A stretch of DNA of 64,000 nucleotides from Arthrobacter_E sp044748305 (GTDB taxonomy: Bacteria; Actinomycetota; Actinomycetes; Actinomycetales; Micrococcaceae): contig NZ_JBIVFT010000012.1 of assembly GCF_044748305.1 (NCBI RefSeq), positions 1 to 64,000 of the forward strand, given 5' to 3'. The position numbers and the translations under genes are program-made. Below the pieces are notes generated by a model. The model saw only the letters and a list, made by a program, of their open reading frames with translations, searched no databases and was not told the DNA's origin. Of this stretch, positions 16,932 through 25,212 are shown in pieces (within the stretch, counting starts at the first letter, position 1; each line of letters opens with the position of its first letter).

Positions 16932-17351
16932 TCAACTTTCGTGAGGAAGGTCTCCGGGGGCGATGTTCTCCTGCCCTCGATCGGCAGCAAGACGAAGGTG
17001 CCGCTGAGCGACTGGCCCTGCGTGGTGTTCTTCCTCCGAATCGTGTGACGACAGCCGAGAACCTGAAACCGACTGCTCGGGAACCACGCTGACGGAACGT
17101 CCGAGCAAGCGCCGCGAGAGCTCGCTGAGCAGCTGTTCGTCCGTCGCGCCCAGAAGGGTCACCCTTTCGGGTGGACCGGCCGGATCGATCTGCAGAATCT
17201 CGAGGAGCTGGGTCTCTCGCCGCACCGGAACATGTTTCCCGGTCTCCCAATTGCTCACAGTTCGCTCGGTCACGCCAAGGAGCACTGCCAGGTCGCTCTG
17301 CTTCAGCCGGGCGCGTTCTCGCGCGGTCCGGATCTGCTCACCACTGATCAC
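16932..17351 (-). CDS. XRE-family repressor (phage/ICE type)
   Basis: 139 aa. Residues about 5-60 are a lambda-Cro-like helix-turn-helix (EQIRTARERARLKQSDLAVL, then GVTERTVSNWETGKHVPVRR). A middle segment (PERVTLLGATDEQLLSEL) is seen, and the tail is hydrophilic and disordered-looking. Paired with the ImmA-like protease, it resembles an ImmR/ImmA immunity switch. Repeated AACTTCTRGT sites 105-180 bp upstream are its probable operators and cover the promoter that reads towards the lysis genes. Confidence 0.88.
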   Translation of the reverse strand: MISGEQIRTARERARLKQSDLAVLLGVTERTVSNWETGKHVPVRRETQLLEILQIDPAGPPERVTLLGATDEQLLSELSRRLLGRSVSVVPEQSVSGSRLSSHDSEEEHHAGPVAQRHLRLAADRGQENIAPGDLPHES

Positions 17352-17455
17352 GGTTCAACTTTCGTGGGACGGGCCGGGAACTCAGTACAGGGTATCCGCT
17401 TCTGGCGGGTAGGGAGAGGGGGCTTGGTCGAACAGCACCGAGAAGGCGTCTCGAG

Positions 17456-17530
17456 AAACTTCTGGTTTTTCTGGAGACTGCTTGACTCGACTTCTTAAAA
17501 CTTCTAGTGTCTTCATGTCACCAGAAGTTA
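17456..17530. promoter_or_regulatory. Triple AACTTCTRGT operator array
   Basis: Three copies of AACTTCTRGT: direct at 17457-17466 and 17499-17508 (42 bp apart, four helical turns) and inverted at 17520-17529. A weaker ACTTCTTA lies at 17489-17496. They bracket the rightward promoter and lie upstream of the XRE gene's own start, the layout of a prophage immunity region. Confidence 0.65.
17482..17510 (+). promoter_or_regulatory. Rightward promoter of the lysis cassette
   Basis: TTGACT (17482-17487), 17-bp spacer, TAGTGT (17505-17510). The second AACTTCTAGT site overlaps the -10, so a bound repressor would shut it off. Confidence 0.6.
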
Positions 17531-17548
17531 CACGAAGGAGTTGGTGTT

Positions 17549-17620
17549 GTGAAGCTTCATCGGCACCGTTGCAGTCGGTGGAACGGTGGTCATGAGCGAT
17601 CGGGGGTGCCCGGTGGCTGA
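17549..17620 (+). CDS. 23-aa leader ORF ahead of the holin gene
   Basis: GTG start 8 nt after GAAGGAG, the best ribosome-binding site in this region, encoding a 23-residue basic peptide (KLHRHRCSRWNGGHERSG). Its stop lies inside the start region of the holin-like gene, in another frame, so its translation could couple to or delay holin synthesis. No homology is recognised; it may be only a translated leader. Confidence 0.35.
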   Translation: MKLHRHRCSRWNGGHERSGVPGG

Positions 17621-17882
17621 TCATCGAGCGGATCCGACGCAGATCAGGTATCCGTGGCGGACCGTGGTCCGCTCGATCCTCACGTTCACGGTGGCGCTGG
17701 CCAGTGCGTTGCCGTTGATCTATACCGCGATCACCGAAAGCAGCCCCGAAGTGGCTACTGGCGCGGCAGCTCAGGCGCTGCTCATCTCAGGTGCCATCAC
17801 GCGGGTGATGGCACTGCCCCTCGTCAATGAATTGCTCGAGACCATCGGTCTCGGCGCAGAACCCAAGGAGAAAAATGTCTGA
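17592..17882 (+). CDS. Holin-like small membrane protein
   Basis: About 96 aa. A short polar N-terminus (RYPWRTVVR) is followed by one clear membrane segment (SILTFTVALASALPLIYTAI), a second weaker hydrophobic stretch (AAAQALLISGAITRVMAL) and a charged end (GAEPKEKN), the form of an actinophage holin. Start uncertain: ATG 17592 is drawn, GTG 17613 has GGGGGTG before it. It overlaps the next gene by 8 nt (ATGTCTGA), and an endolysin follows. Holin is inferred from shape and neighbours. Confidence 0.65.
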   Translation: MSDRGCPVADHRADPTQIRYPWRTVVRSILTFTVALASALPLIYTAITESSPEVATGAAAQALLISGAITRVMALPLVNELLETIGLGAEPKEKNV

Positions 17883-19704
17883 AAACACCAATGCTGCGAC
17901 CGCCCTGCTCGCAGCGCAGAACCCCGTCCTGGACAAGCTCGTCGCCGGCGGCGCTGTGGTCGAGGGAAAGTTCGAGCCGCTCAGGGGCGACGTCAGCACC
18001 ATGCTCTTCTCGAACCGAAAAATCCGCGTGGATGAGGCAGGCCTGATCAGGCAGACCCGCGCAGCGACGAATCTGTTCAGCAATCCCCTTCTGAGGGGTG
18101 GGGCGCCCGGAATCATCGGCTCCGGGGGAGTGCTTCCGAACAACATCACGTCTCAGGGCGCGTTCACCACGGAGCTGCTCTCTGCTCCCGGTGACGGGAC
18201 CATGATCCTCAGGGTCAGCAAGACCGCTGCCCAGACCGCGACCCGGACCGGGATCTTCTTCGACGGCCCATCGGCGGCAGGAGCATCTGTGGCGGGGCAG
18301 GTCCTCAGCAGTATGGAGGTCGAGATCCTGTCCGTCACGGAGAGCACGGGCAAGCTGCACGTCATCAGCCTGGACTCCGTCGCCAGTGACAGCGGCTCCT
18401 CGGTGGCCAAAACCAATCATCAGACCATCGGTGTCTTCTACACGTCCAAGGCGGACATCGGGGCGAACCCCGTGCCGCTCATGACGTACGGTCCGCTCGC
18501 CGTAGGCGAATATGCCCGCCCGGCACTCCGTATCGAGAACAACGGCGGGTCGAACGGCAACGTCTGGTCGGTCACCTTCCGGGTGTCCAAGGTGCAGGTC
18601 GATTATTCGCTTGGCGCCCTGGACCGAGCCGAGCACACGACAAAACCCCTTGACGCGGACAAGCTCACCTTCGCGGTTCCCGCGGACGGCAGCTACGACG
18701 TCCTGATTGCCGGGCGGCCGGGTGCCCGATGGGTGACCCTGGCGAGTGTGAACCGTATCCTGAGCCTGCCGGATGCGGTGCTGGGCGGGGAGTCGGTCTC
18801 CGGTGTCTACGCATTCGAGCAGGGCCTCACAGCACGCGAGAAGAACGACGCACTGGAAGCGGTCGACCCTGCCCAATGGCAGCAGGGCACTCAGGTTCTC
18901 GCAGGGAAGTTCTTCCTGGCCGACGACGGACGTCTTCAGCTCGGTAAGACCGAACGCCGATACATCACCTCGGCGCCGATGTATGGCTACTCTCCTGACG
19001 GCGACTGGAATGACAACATCCCCGTGGGCTGGGCCTTCGCCCACCCGAGCAATCGTCGGCGGATGGAGCGGTATGAGGTTCGTCCGGGTGATCAGTCAGA
19101 CAAGGTGGTAACCAATCCAACGCGCTCCGAGATGGGCTCCGCTTGGGCGAATTCGCCTAACCTCATCCCGACTGGCACGACCTGCTGGATCTCCTATTGG
19201 ATCAACGTGGAGAAACCGGTGACACCGAATCAGTGGGCCATCCTGGGGCAGTATCACCAGAATGATGCGGAGACGAGCGGCGCCACGGGGCACACCTATC
19301 CGCTCATGACGGTGGGCTTCGAAGGATGGGGTTCTACGACCAAGTTCCGCTACTCATATCGGTATATCGGCGCCAGCACTCCACCGGGGCAGACGGAATG
19401 GGCCTCCTTGGAGGACCCTGCCGCCTACGAATTCGGGACCTGGACACACTTCGTTGCGAAGATCACGACGAAAGAAGACCGAAGCGGCACGGTCTCGCTG
19501 TGGCGTGATGGCGGTCAGATCATGAATGGCCTTGGCCCGATCGGCTACATCAATTCCGGGGGAAACATGTTCCAGCACGGGATCTACACCGGGGTACAGG
19601 ACAATACGGTCTTCTCGAACTCCCTGGTGGCCACTTACGGCAATGTCCAGTGGGGCACCACCGATCTTTCCGCCCACATCACCAACCCGCCGCCCATCGT
19701 CTGA
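17875..19704 (+). CDS. Phage tail-fibre-like protein with lyase-like domain
   Basis: 609 aa, start at ATG 17875 behind AAGGAGA. No signal peptide. The N-terminal 350 residues are beta-rich with Asn-Pro-Leu and Gly-Gly stretches (NLFSNPLLRGGAPGIIG, ALRIENNGGSNGNVWS) like carbohydrate-binding regions of Arthrobacter-phage tail proteins. From about residue 375 a jelly-roll segment (RRRMERYEVRPGDQSD, NPTRSEMGSA, WTHFVAKITT) resembles the heparin-lyase-like polysaccharide lyase fold. A cell-surface-binding or depolymerising role is inferred. The catalytic residues are not certain. Confidence 0.65.
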   Translation: MSENTNAATALLAAQNPVLDKLVAGGAVVEGKFEPLRGDVSTMLFSNRKIRVDEAGLIRQTRAATNLFSNPLLRGGAPGIIGSGGVLPNNITSQGAFTTELLSAPGDGTMILRVSKTAAQTATRTGIFFDGPSAAGASVAGQVLSSMEVEILSVTESTGKLHVISLDSVASDSGSSVAKTNHQTIGVFYTSKADIGANPVPLMTYGPLAVGEYARPALRIENNGGSNGNVWSVTFRVSKVQVDYSLGALDRAEHTTKPLDADKLTFAVPADGSYDVLIAGRPGARWVTLASVNRILSLPDAVLGGESVSGVYAFEQGLTAREKNDALEAVDPAQWQQGTQVLAGKFFLADDGRLQLGKTERRYITSAPMYGYSPDGDWNDNIPVGWAFAHPSNRRRMERYEVRPGDQSDKVVTNPTRSEMGSAWANSPNLIPTGTTCWISYWINVEKPVTPNQWAILGQYHQNDAETSGATGHTYPLMTVGFEGWGSTTKFRYSYRYIGASTPPGQTEWASLEDPAAYEFGTWTHFVAKITTKEDRSGTVSLWRDGGQIMNGLGPIGYINSGGNMFQHGIYTGVQDNTVFSNSLVATYGNVQWGTTDLSAHITNPPPIV

Positions 19705-19817
19705 GCCGTCGGCGGAGGGTGAGATGAGTTCTCGTCTCGCCCTCCGCCGCCGTCGCTTGAGTTCGCAGTGTGTGGCTGGATCGTGTATCGCTCGTCATTC
19801 AGAGAAAGGAATTCTTC

Positions 19818-20630
19818 ATGGTTCTTCAGGGCATCGACATCAGCGGCTGGCAGCGCGGCATCGATCTGGCCGCCGTCCCCGCGGATTTCGTGATCATCAA
19901 GGCCACCGGCGGCACGGGTTTCACCTCGTCCGCCTGCGAGGCGCAGTACCAGGCTGCGAAGGGGGCGGGAAAGCTCCGTGGTGTCTACCATTTCGCCCGG
20001 GAACAGGGCTATGCGGGGTCGGCTGTCGAGGAAGCCGACTACTTCGTCTCGGAGACCTCGGGCTATCTCAGGGATCCGGAAACCTTGCTGGTCCTGGACT
20101 GGGAAGGGGACAACGTCGCAGACACCGTCTGGGCCAAGTCGTGGCTGGACCGGGTCAGGCTCCGCACCGGGAAAGTCCCGCTGATCTACATGAGCCATTC
20201 CACCGCAACGCGCTACGACTGGTCGGATGTGGCACGGGCGGGCTATGGACTGTGGATCTCTGCATACGTGCTCGGAGACCAGCGGATCAATGGATACGCG
20301 GTGCCCGAAGGGCTTCTGCCGGTCCATGCCTGGCCCTTCATCGCCATGCATCAGTTCACCGCGAGCGGGCGCCTGCCAGGCTGGAATGGGGACCTGGACC
20401 TCGACGTCTTCTTCGGGGACCGTGCCGCATGGCTGAAGTACGCCGCCGGGGACCGGAAGCCGGCCTCGGTGCCGCCTTCGGTCGTACCGAGGAGCTATAC
20501 GGTCCGTGCCGGCGACACCCTGGATGGGATCGCTCGTGGCTCCGGCACGGACTGGCCGACTCTGGCACGTCTCAATGGGTTGGCGAATCCCGATCTGATC
20601 CACCCCGGTCAGGTCCTCAGGCTGCCGTGA
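19818..20630 (+). CDS. Endolysin: GH25 muramidase with LysM
   Basis: 270 aa from ATG 19818 behind AGAAAGGA. Residues 1-about 200 are a GH25 lysozyme with the catalytic acids in GIDISGWQ (D7) and VLDWEGD (D94, E96). Residues about 225-270 are a LysM cell-wall-binding module (YTVRAGDTLDGIA, NPDLIHPGQVLRL). No signal peptide, so export would depend on the holin-like protein upstream. It is the last gene of the cassette and is followed by a strong terminator and tRNA-Ser. Confidence 0.92.
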   Translation: MVLQGIDISGWQRGIDLAAVPADFVIIKATGGTGFTSSACEAQYQAAKGAGKLRGVYHFAREQGYAGSAVEEADYFVSETSGYLRDPETLLVLDWEGDNVADTVWAKSWLDRVRLRTGKVPLIYMSHSTATRYDWSDVARAGYGLWISAYVLGDQRINGYAVPEGLLPVHAWPFIAMHQFTASGRLPGWNGDLDLDVFFGDRAAWLKYAAGDRKPASVPPSVVPRSYTVRAGDTLDGIARGSGTDWPTLARLNGLANPDLIHPGQVLRLP

Positions 20631-20665
20631 GGCGCCGTCCAGGCCGCTGACCGGATTAAACACAA

Positions 20666-20699
20666 CAGCCCCGGAAACTTCGTTGAGTTTCCGGGGCTG
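20666..20699. terminator. Terminator after endolysin / tRNA-Ser(GCT)
   Basis: 14-bp perfect stem (CAGCCCCGGAAACT with AGTTTCCGGGGCTG) around TCGTTG, in the gap between the convergent endolysin and tRNA genes. It can serve both strands. Confidence 0.8.
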
Positions 20700-20704
20700 A
20701 TTGG

Positions 20705-20793
20705 CGGAGACGGGGGGATTTGAACCCCCGGTCGAGTTTAACCCCGACCCTTCATTAGCAGTGAAGTCCATTCGGCCGCTCTGGCACGTCTCC
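20705..20793 (-). tRNA. tRNA-Ser(GCT)
   Basis: 89-nt class II tRNA. Acceptor GGAGACG pairs with CGTCTCC, the anticodon loop is CTGCTAA in a TTCA/TGAA stem (anticodon GCT), the variable arm is long, and GGTTCAAATCC forms the T-loop. An encoded GCCA follows (to 20702). Its 3' end faces the phage-derived cassette, the usual integration side. Confidence 0.93.
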
Positions 20794-20860
20794 TTGCTAT
20801 TTGCTAGCCATGCAAGAGTACCGAAGGGCCCGCCGCAACGCAAAACGGAACGGCCCTCTC

Positions 20861-20921
20861 CGCGAGATGCCAGTTGAGCACAGTGTCGCCCAGCCGGACT
20901 GTGCTCAACTGGCATCTCGCG
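20861..20921. repeat. 24-bp-arm inverted repeat (LIR 2)
   Basis: Arms 20861-20884 and 20898-20921 are perfectly complementary with a 13-nt centre; flanking CTCTCC/GGAGAG extends them across a 2-nt bulge. The outer part, CGCGAGATGCCAGTTGA, matches the motif of the repeats at 5771 and 46288. It sits 20 bp after the S9 peptidase stop and may act as its terminator. Confidence 0.85.
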
Positions 20922-20940
20922 AGGAGAGCGGGGCGTCCGC

Positions 20941-23016
20941 TCAGCCGGGCAGTTCGCCGGTCAGGGCCTTCCACAGGAAGTGATGGTTCCGGGCCTGGAG
21001 CGCCGCTGCCTGCCGGTTGTCCGAGGCGCCCGCGTGGCCGCCCTCGATCGTCTCGTGGTACCAGACATTGGGGACGCCCATCGCCTGCATCCGGGCCGCC
21101 ATCTTCCGCGCCTGGACGGGACCCACGCGGTCATCGGAGGTGCTGGACCAGATGAACGAATACGGATAGTCCACCCCGTCCTTGAGCAGGTGATACGGGG
21201 AGAACGTCTTGATGAACTCCCATTGCTCCGGATCGTCGGGGTCGCCGTATTCGGCGATCCAGGAGGCCCCCGCCGAGAGCTGGGTGTAGCGGCGCATGTC
21301 CAGGAGCGGGACGCCACAGGAGACCGCGCCGAACAGCTCCGGGAACTGCGTGAGCATATTGCCCACCAGCAGGCCCCCGTTCGACCCTCCGGCACAACCG
21401 AGCAGCTTCGGCACGGTCACGTCACGGGAGACGAGGTCACGCGCGACGGCCGCGAAGTCCTCATAGGCCCGGTGACGGTTCGCCTGCAAGGCTGCCGTGT
21501 GCCAGGACGGCCCGTACTCGCCGCCGCCCCGGATGTTCGCCACCACATAGACCCCGCCTCGCTCCAGCCAGGCCCGGCCCACCGTGCCGCTGTACGCGGG
21601 CGTGCGGGACACCTCGAAGCCGCCGTAGCCGCTCAGCAGGGTGACGTTGCCGCCGTCGAGCACCAAGTCCTTGCGCGAGACCTGGAAATACGGCACCCGG
21701 GTGCCGTCGGCCGAGGTCGCGAAGTGCTGCTCCACGCGATAATCGGCTTCGCTGAAGAACGACGGCGCGCTCTTGAGCTCCGTGTGAGCCCCGCCCACGG
21801 TGCCGCGGGTCAGAGTCGACGGTGTGAGGAAGCCTGTCGCGACCAGCCAGTAGTCGTCGCCGTCCTGCTCATCCTCGTCATCCACGGCATAGGCATTGAC
21901 GTCGTGCAGCGGCGGGCAGGCGTCGAGAACCTCGGAAGGCCAGGCCGTCCGGCCGTCCTCCTCGCCCGGCGTGAGCACCAGGATCCGTGAGGAGACATCC
22001 TCCAGGAGGTTCAGCAGCAGATGGTTCCGTGTCCAGCTGTAGGACTGGAGAGAGGTCCGGGAGTCAGGTTCGAAGAGGACCGTGAGAGACCGGTCGCCAT
22101 CCAGCCAGGCATCCAGACGGGTGACCAGGAGTGAACCGGCCGCATAGTCCGCCCCGCCGACGTTCCAGGCATCGCGGGGCCGGAACAACAGCCACTCGCG
22201 GTGCCAGGAGGCGTGCACGGTGCCCGGCTTCTCGATCCGGGCCCAGGCCCCGTCCCGCCAGAGGGAGACCTCATCGGAGAAGAAATCCACGTAGTCCACG
22301 GCGACGAGGCGCTCGAAACCAGGGGTGGAGTCGAAAGCCAGGGAGGCCACCATGTGCTCCTGCGGAACCGCGAACAGAAGGTCCGCCTCGGTGATGGAGG
22401 TTCCGCGGCGCCAGCGCACGCCGGTCCGAGGGTAGGAGGACTGCGTGGCGGGCAGCCCCTCCGCCGTGGTGCTGACCAGCAAGGTGTCCAGGTTCTCCCA
22501 GCTCACACTGCCTTTGGCTGTCGGCAGGATGAACCCGTCCGTCACGAAGGAACGGCTCTCCAGATCGAATTCGCGGTACGTGACGGCATCGCCGCCGTCC
22601 GGGGACAGGCCGATCATGGCGTGCCGCCACGGCTCGCCCGGTGCGGGACGGAGGAAACTGGCACCGTGCCACACCCACTCGGCATCCTCTTCCGCGGCCA
22701 AGGCGTCGAGGTCCAGCAGCAGATCCCACTGCGGGGTTTCACTGAGGTAGCTCTCCCAATCGGTCCGGCGCCACAGCCCCTTGGGATGCTCGGCGTCCCG
22801 CCAGAAGTTGTAATACCACTCGCCGCGTTTGCCCACCATGGGAATCCGGTCCGTCGAGTCCAGCACCTCCAGGATGCGGTCCTGGAGGCCGCGGAATTCC
22901 CCGTCGTCCAGAGCGTCCTCGGTCCGGGCGTTCTGCTCCCGGACCCAGGCCAGCTGCTCCTCCCCGTGGATGTCCTCAAGCCAGATGTTCTCGTCCACCG
23001 CGTCATGAGCCGTCAT
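20941..23016 (-). CDS. Prolyl oligopeptidase family (S9A) peptidase
   Basis: 691 aa. N-terminal seven-bladed propeller and C-terminal alpha/beta-hydrolase domain with the Ser in GGSNGG, Asp in SSTSDDRV and His in EGGHAGA. It begins WLEDIHGEEQLAWVREQN, the S9A N-terminal helix. Cytoplasmic, cleaving short peptides, probably after Pro or basic residues. The start ATG 23016 lies 7 nt after TAGGCT, so a leaderless mRNA is likely. It is divergent from an FAD protein gene by 118 bp. Confidence 0.92.
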   Translation of the reverse strand: MTAHDAVDENIWLEDIHGEEQLAWVREQNARTEDALDDGEFRGLQDRILEVLDSTDRIPMVGKRGEWYYNFWRDAEHPKGLWRRTDWESYLSETPQWDLLLDLDALAAEEDAEWVWHGASFLRPAPGEPWRHAMIGLSPDGGDAVTYREFDLESRSFVTDGFILPTAKGSVSWENLDTLLVSTTAEGLPATQSSYPRTGVRWRRGTSITEADLLFAVPQEHMVASLAFDSTPGFERLVAVDYVDFFSDEVSLWRDGAWARIEKPGTVHASWHREWLLFRPRDAWNVGGADYAAGSLLVTRLDAWLDGDRSLTVLFEPDSRTSLQSYSWTRNHLLLNLLEDVSSRILVLTPGEEDGRTAWPSEVLDACPPLHDVNAYAVDDEDEQDGDDYWLVATGFLTPSTLTRGTVGGAHTELKSAPSFFSEADYRVEQHFATSADGTRVPYFQVSRKDLVLDGGNVTLLSGYGGFEVSRTPAYSGTVGRAWLERGGVYVVANIRGGGEYGPSWHTAALQANRHRAYEDFAAVARDLVSRDVTVPKLLGCAGGSNGGLLVGNMLTQFPELFGAVSCGVPLLDMRRYTQLSAGASWIAEYGDPDDPEQWEFIKTFSPYHLLKDGVDYPYSFIWSSTSDDRVGPVQARKMAARMQAMGVPNVWYHETIEGGHAGASDNRQAAALQARNHHFLWKALTGELPG

Positions 23017-23134
23017 GGCACCCAGCCTAAAGGACGCAGTCCGGCCCGGTTCGCCGGGTCCGTCCTGTGGTCTTCTCCACGGCCTCAGCAGGACGCCCGC
23101 TGCCGTCCGGATCCGCGGCGATAAGCTTGGGGCC

Positions 23135-25114
23135 ATGGCAGGGGATACGGTGCAACGTGTGGCGGTGATCGGTGCCGGGCCGCGCGGAAGCAGCGTCCTG
23201 GAGCGATTGGCGTCCAATTGGAGGGCGCGGCGCGACGCCGGCGAACTGAGCCGCGGGCGTCTGGAGATCCACCTGGTGGACCCTTATCCCGCCGGTTCAG
23301 GGCATGTCTGGCAGCCCGGCCAGTCCCGGCTCTTCCTGATGAACACCCAGAGTTTCTTCCCCACCGTGATCTCTCAGGATCCTGCCCTGGCGCCGCCGGT
23401 GGCCGGGGGCAGTTTCAACCAGTGGCGCGCCGCGATGGCGGGGGAGGGCGACGTCGCGCGGCTCAGCCCGGAGGAACAGCGCGAAATCGCCGCGCTCGCA
23501 GCGGACGACTTCCCCAGCCGGGCGCTTTACGGTCGCTATCTCGAAGAGACGATGGCCGCCGTCGTGCATCAGATCGAGAGCGATCCGCTTCTCGCCGGAC
23601 TGAGCGTGCATGCCCACCGCACGGAGGCCACGGCCATCCGACGGCTGCCGGGGGACCGTTTCGGCGTCGAGCTGCGCGATGGCTCGCTGACGGCGGACCG
23701 GGTGGTGCTGGCGCTCGGGCACATCCCGGCACAGCTGAACCCGGAACAGCGGGAACTGTACCGGGCCGCGCTCGAACTCGGTCTCAGCTACTTCCCGCCC
23801 GCCTGCCCGGCCGACGTCGACTGGGACCTGGTGCCCGGCGGGGAACCGGTCCTGGTCAGGGGGATGGGGCTGAACTTCTTCGACGTCATGGCGCGCCTCA
23901 GCGAGGGGCGTGGCGGCACGTTCCACCGGGACGACGCCGGTGTGCTCGGTTACCGTCCCAGTGGCCAGGAGCCCATCATCCACGCGGCGAGCCGTCGCGG
24001 TGGGCCTTATCAGGCGAAGGCCCGCATCTCCAGCTACTACGCCCAGACCAGATCTCTGCGATACCTGACGGCGGCAGCCATCGAGCGTTTCCGGCGTTCG
24101 GGAGTGCAGCCAGGCTTCGGCCACGATCTCTGGCCGCTCCTGCAGCGCGACGTCCTGTGGGCGTACTACGAGACTTTGGTGACCCAGGACCCCAACGCCA
24201 TCCGGGACGCCGCCGAGTTCCTGGACGCCCTGACGGAGTTGCTCCGGCCTCACGCCCACAGTCCCGAGGATTGGATGGCGCCGGTCACGGAGTTGCTGGA
24301 GCAGAGAGTGCCGGAGCAGTTGCGCCTGAATCTGCGGTCCCTGGCGGCTCCTTTCGCGGGCCGGCGCTTCGCCTCCGCCGCCGAGTTCGATCGGGCCGTA
24401 CTCGAAACCCTCGACGCCGATGTGCGGCGGTGCGCCGCAGGCGAGGCGGATCCGGTCAAGGCGGCCGTCCTGACCCTGCACGGCGGCCGTTCGCTGCTGA
24501 AGGACGCGGTGGCCGACGGCGGCATCACCGACGAGTCCTGGGTCACTGAGTTGCGAGGCCGCTTCGAATCCCTCGTGGAAGGCCTGGCCAGCGGACCTCC
24601 TGCGCTGCGGATTGAGCAACTGGGCGCCCTGGTACGGGCCGGAGTGGTGCATTTCGTCGGGCCGGAACCACGTTTCGGCGTCGACCGGAGGGGCACCGCT
24701 TTCCGGGCCTCCTCGCCGTGGGTCGAGGGCAGCGACGTGAAAGCACGGGTTCTTGTGGAGGCGTTGGCCCCGGCCAACAAGGTGTCTTTCGCCGGTTCGC
24801 CACTGCTGCGCCAGCTCCTGGACGACGGGCTGGTCCGCAGCAAGCTCATGATGCGGCCCGAGGGCGGCCCCATCGAGACCTCGGGCCTGGACGTGGCCGC
24901 CCACCCGTATCGCGCGGTCGCGGCGAACGGTGAGATCCAGGAAGGGCTGTACGTCCTCGGACTCCAGCTGTCCGCGACCCAATGGGGTGTCGCCATCGCG
25001 GCCGAGGCCTACTCACCCGATGCGGAGGGGAAGGGCCGTGAACTGTTCCGCAGCGGCCAGCGCACACTCCGTGACGCCGACGAGATCGCCCGGACCATCC
25101 TCGACGCCCTCTGA
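23135..25114 (+). CDS. FAD/NAD(P)-binding oxidoreductase-like protein
   Basis: 659 aa. The N-terminus has a dinucleotide fold VAVIGAGPRGSSVLERL, then HLVDPYPAGSGHVWQ and MNTQSFFPTVI, as in the NAD_binding_9 (FAD-NAD(P)-binding) family often annotated near siderophore- or amine-N-hydroxylase-like enzymes. A second cofactor loop is LVRGMGLNFFDV. The reaction is unknown. The ATG lies 7 nt after TAAGCT (23122-23127), probably leaderless. It stands alone, with a strong terminator behind it. Confidence 0.82.
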   Translation: MAGDTVQRVAVIGAGPRGSSVLERLASNWRARRDAGELSRGRLEIHLVDPYPAGSGHVWQPGQSRLFLMNTQSFFPTVISQDPALAPPVAGGSFNQWRAAMAGEGDVARLSPEEQREIAALAADDFPSRALYGRYLEETMAAVVHQIESDPLLAGLSVHAHRTEATAIRRLPGDRFGVELRDGSLTADRVVLALGHIPAQLNPEQRELYRAALELGLSYFPPACPADVDWDLVPGGEPVLVRGMGLNFFDVMARLSEGRGGTFHRDDAGVLGYRPSGQEPIIHAASRRGGPYQAKARISSYYAQTRSLRYLTAAAIERFRRSGVQPGFGHDLWPLLQRDVLWAYYETLVTQDPNAIRDAAEFLDALTELLRPHAHSPEDWMAPVTELLEQRVPEQLRLNLRSLAAPFAGRRFASAAEFDRAVLETLDADVRRCAAGEADPVKAAVLTLHGGRSLLKDAVADGGITDESWVTELRGRFESLVEGLASGPPALRIEQLGALVRAGVVHFVGPEPRFGVDRRGTAFRASSPWVEGSDVKARVLVEALAPANKVSFAGSPLLRQLLDDGLVRSKLMMRPEGGPIETSGLDVAAHPYRAVAANGEIQEGLYVLGLQLSATQWGVAIAAEAYSPDAEGKGRELFRSGQRTLRDADEIARTILDAL

Positions 25115-25139
25115 CGGCTCCGCATGAAGGCCGTCGCTT

Positions 25140-25183
25140 AAAGGCCGTTGGCCCCTGGATGTCTCCAGGGGCCAACGGCCTTT
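25140..25183. terminator. Bidirectional rho-independent terminator
   Basis: 20-bp perfect stem (25140-25159 with 25164-25183) around TGTC, with TTTT on the plus side and AAA on the other, between the convergent FAD protein and nuclease genes. Confidence 0.9.
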
Positions 25184-25212
25184 TCAGGGTCTGGAGCGTT
25201 TGCCCCGAAGGA

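Noticed and set aside
17824..19044. 406-codon minus-strand frame in the phage cassette
   Set aside because: Shadow of the tail-fibre-like gene, which has the ribosome-binding site and the overlap with the holin gene.
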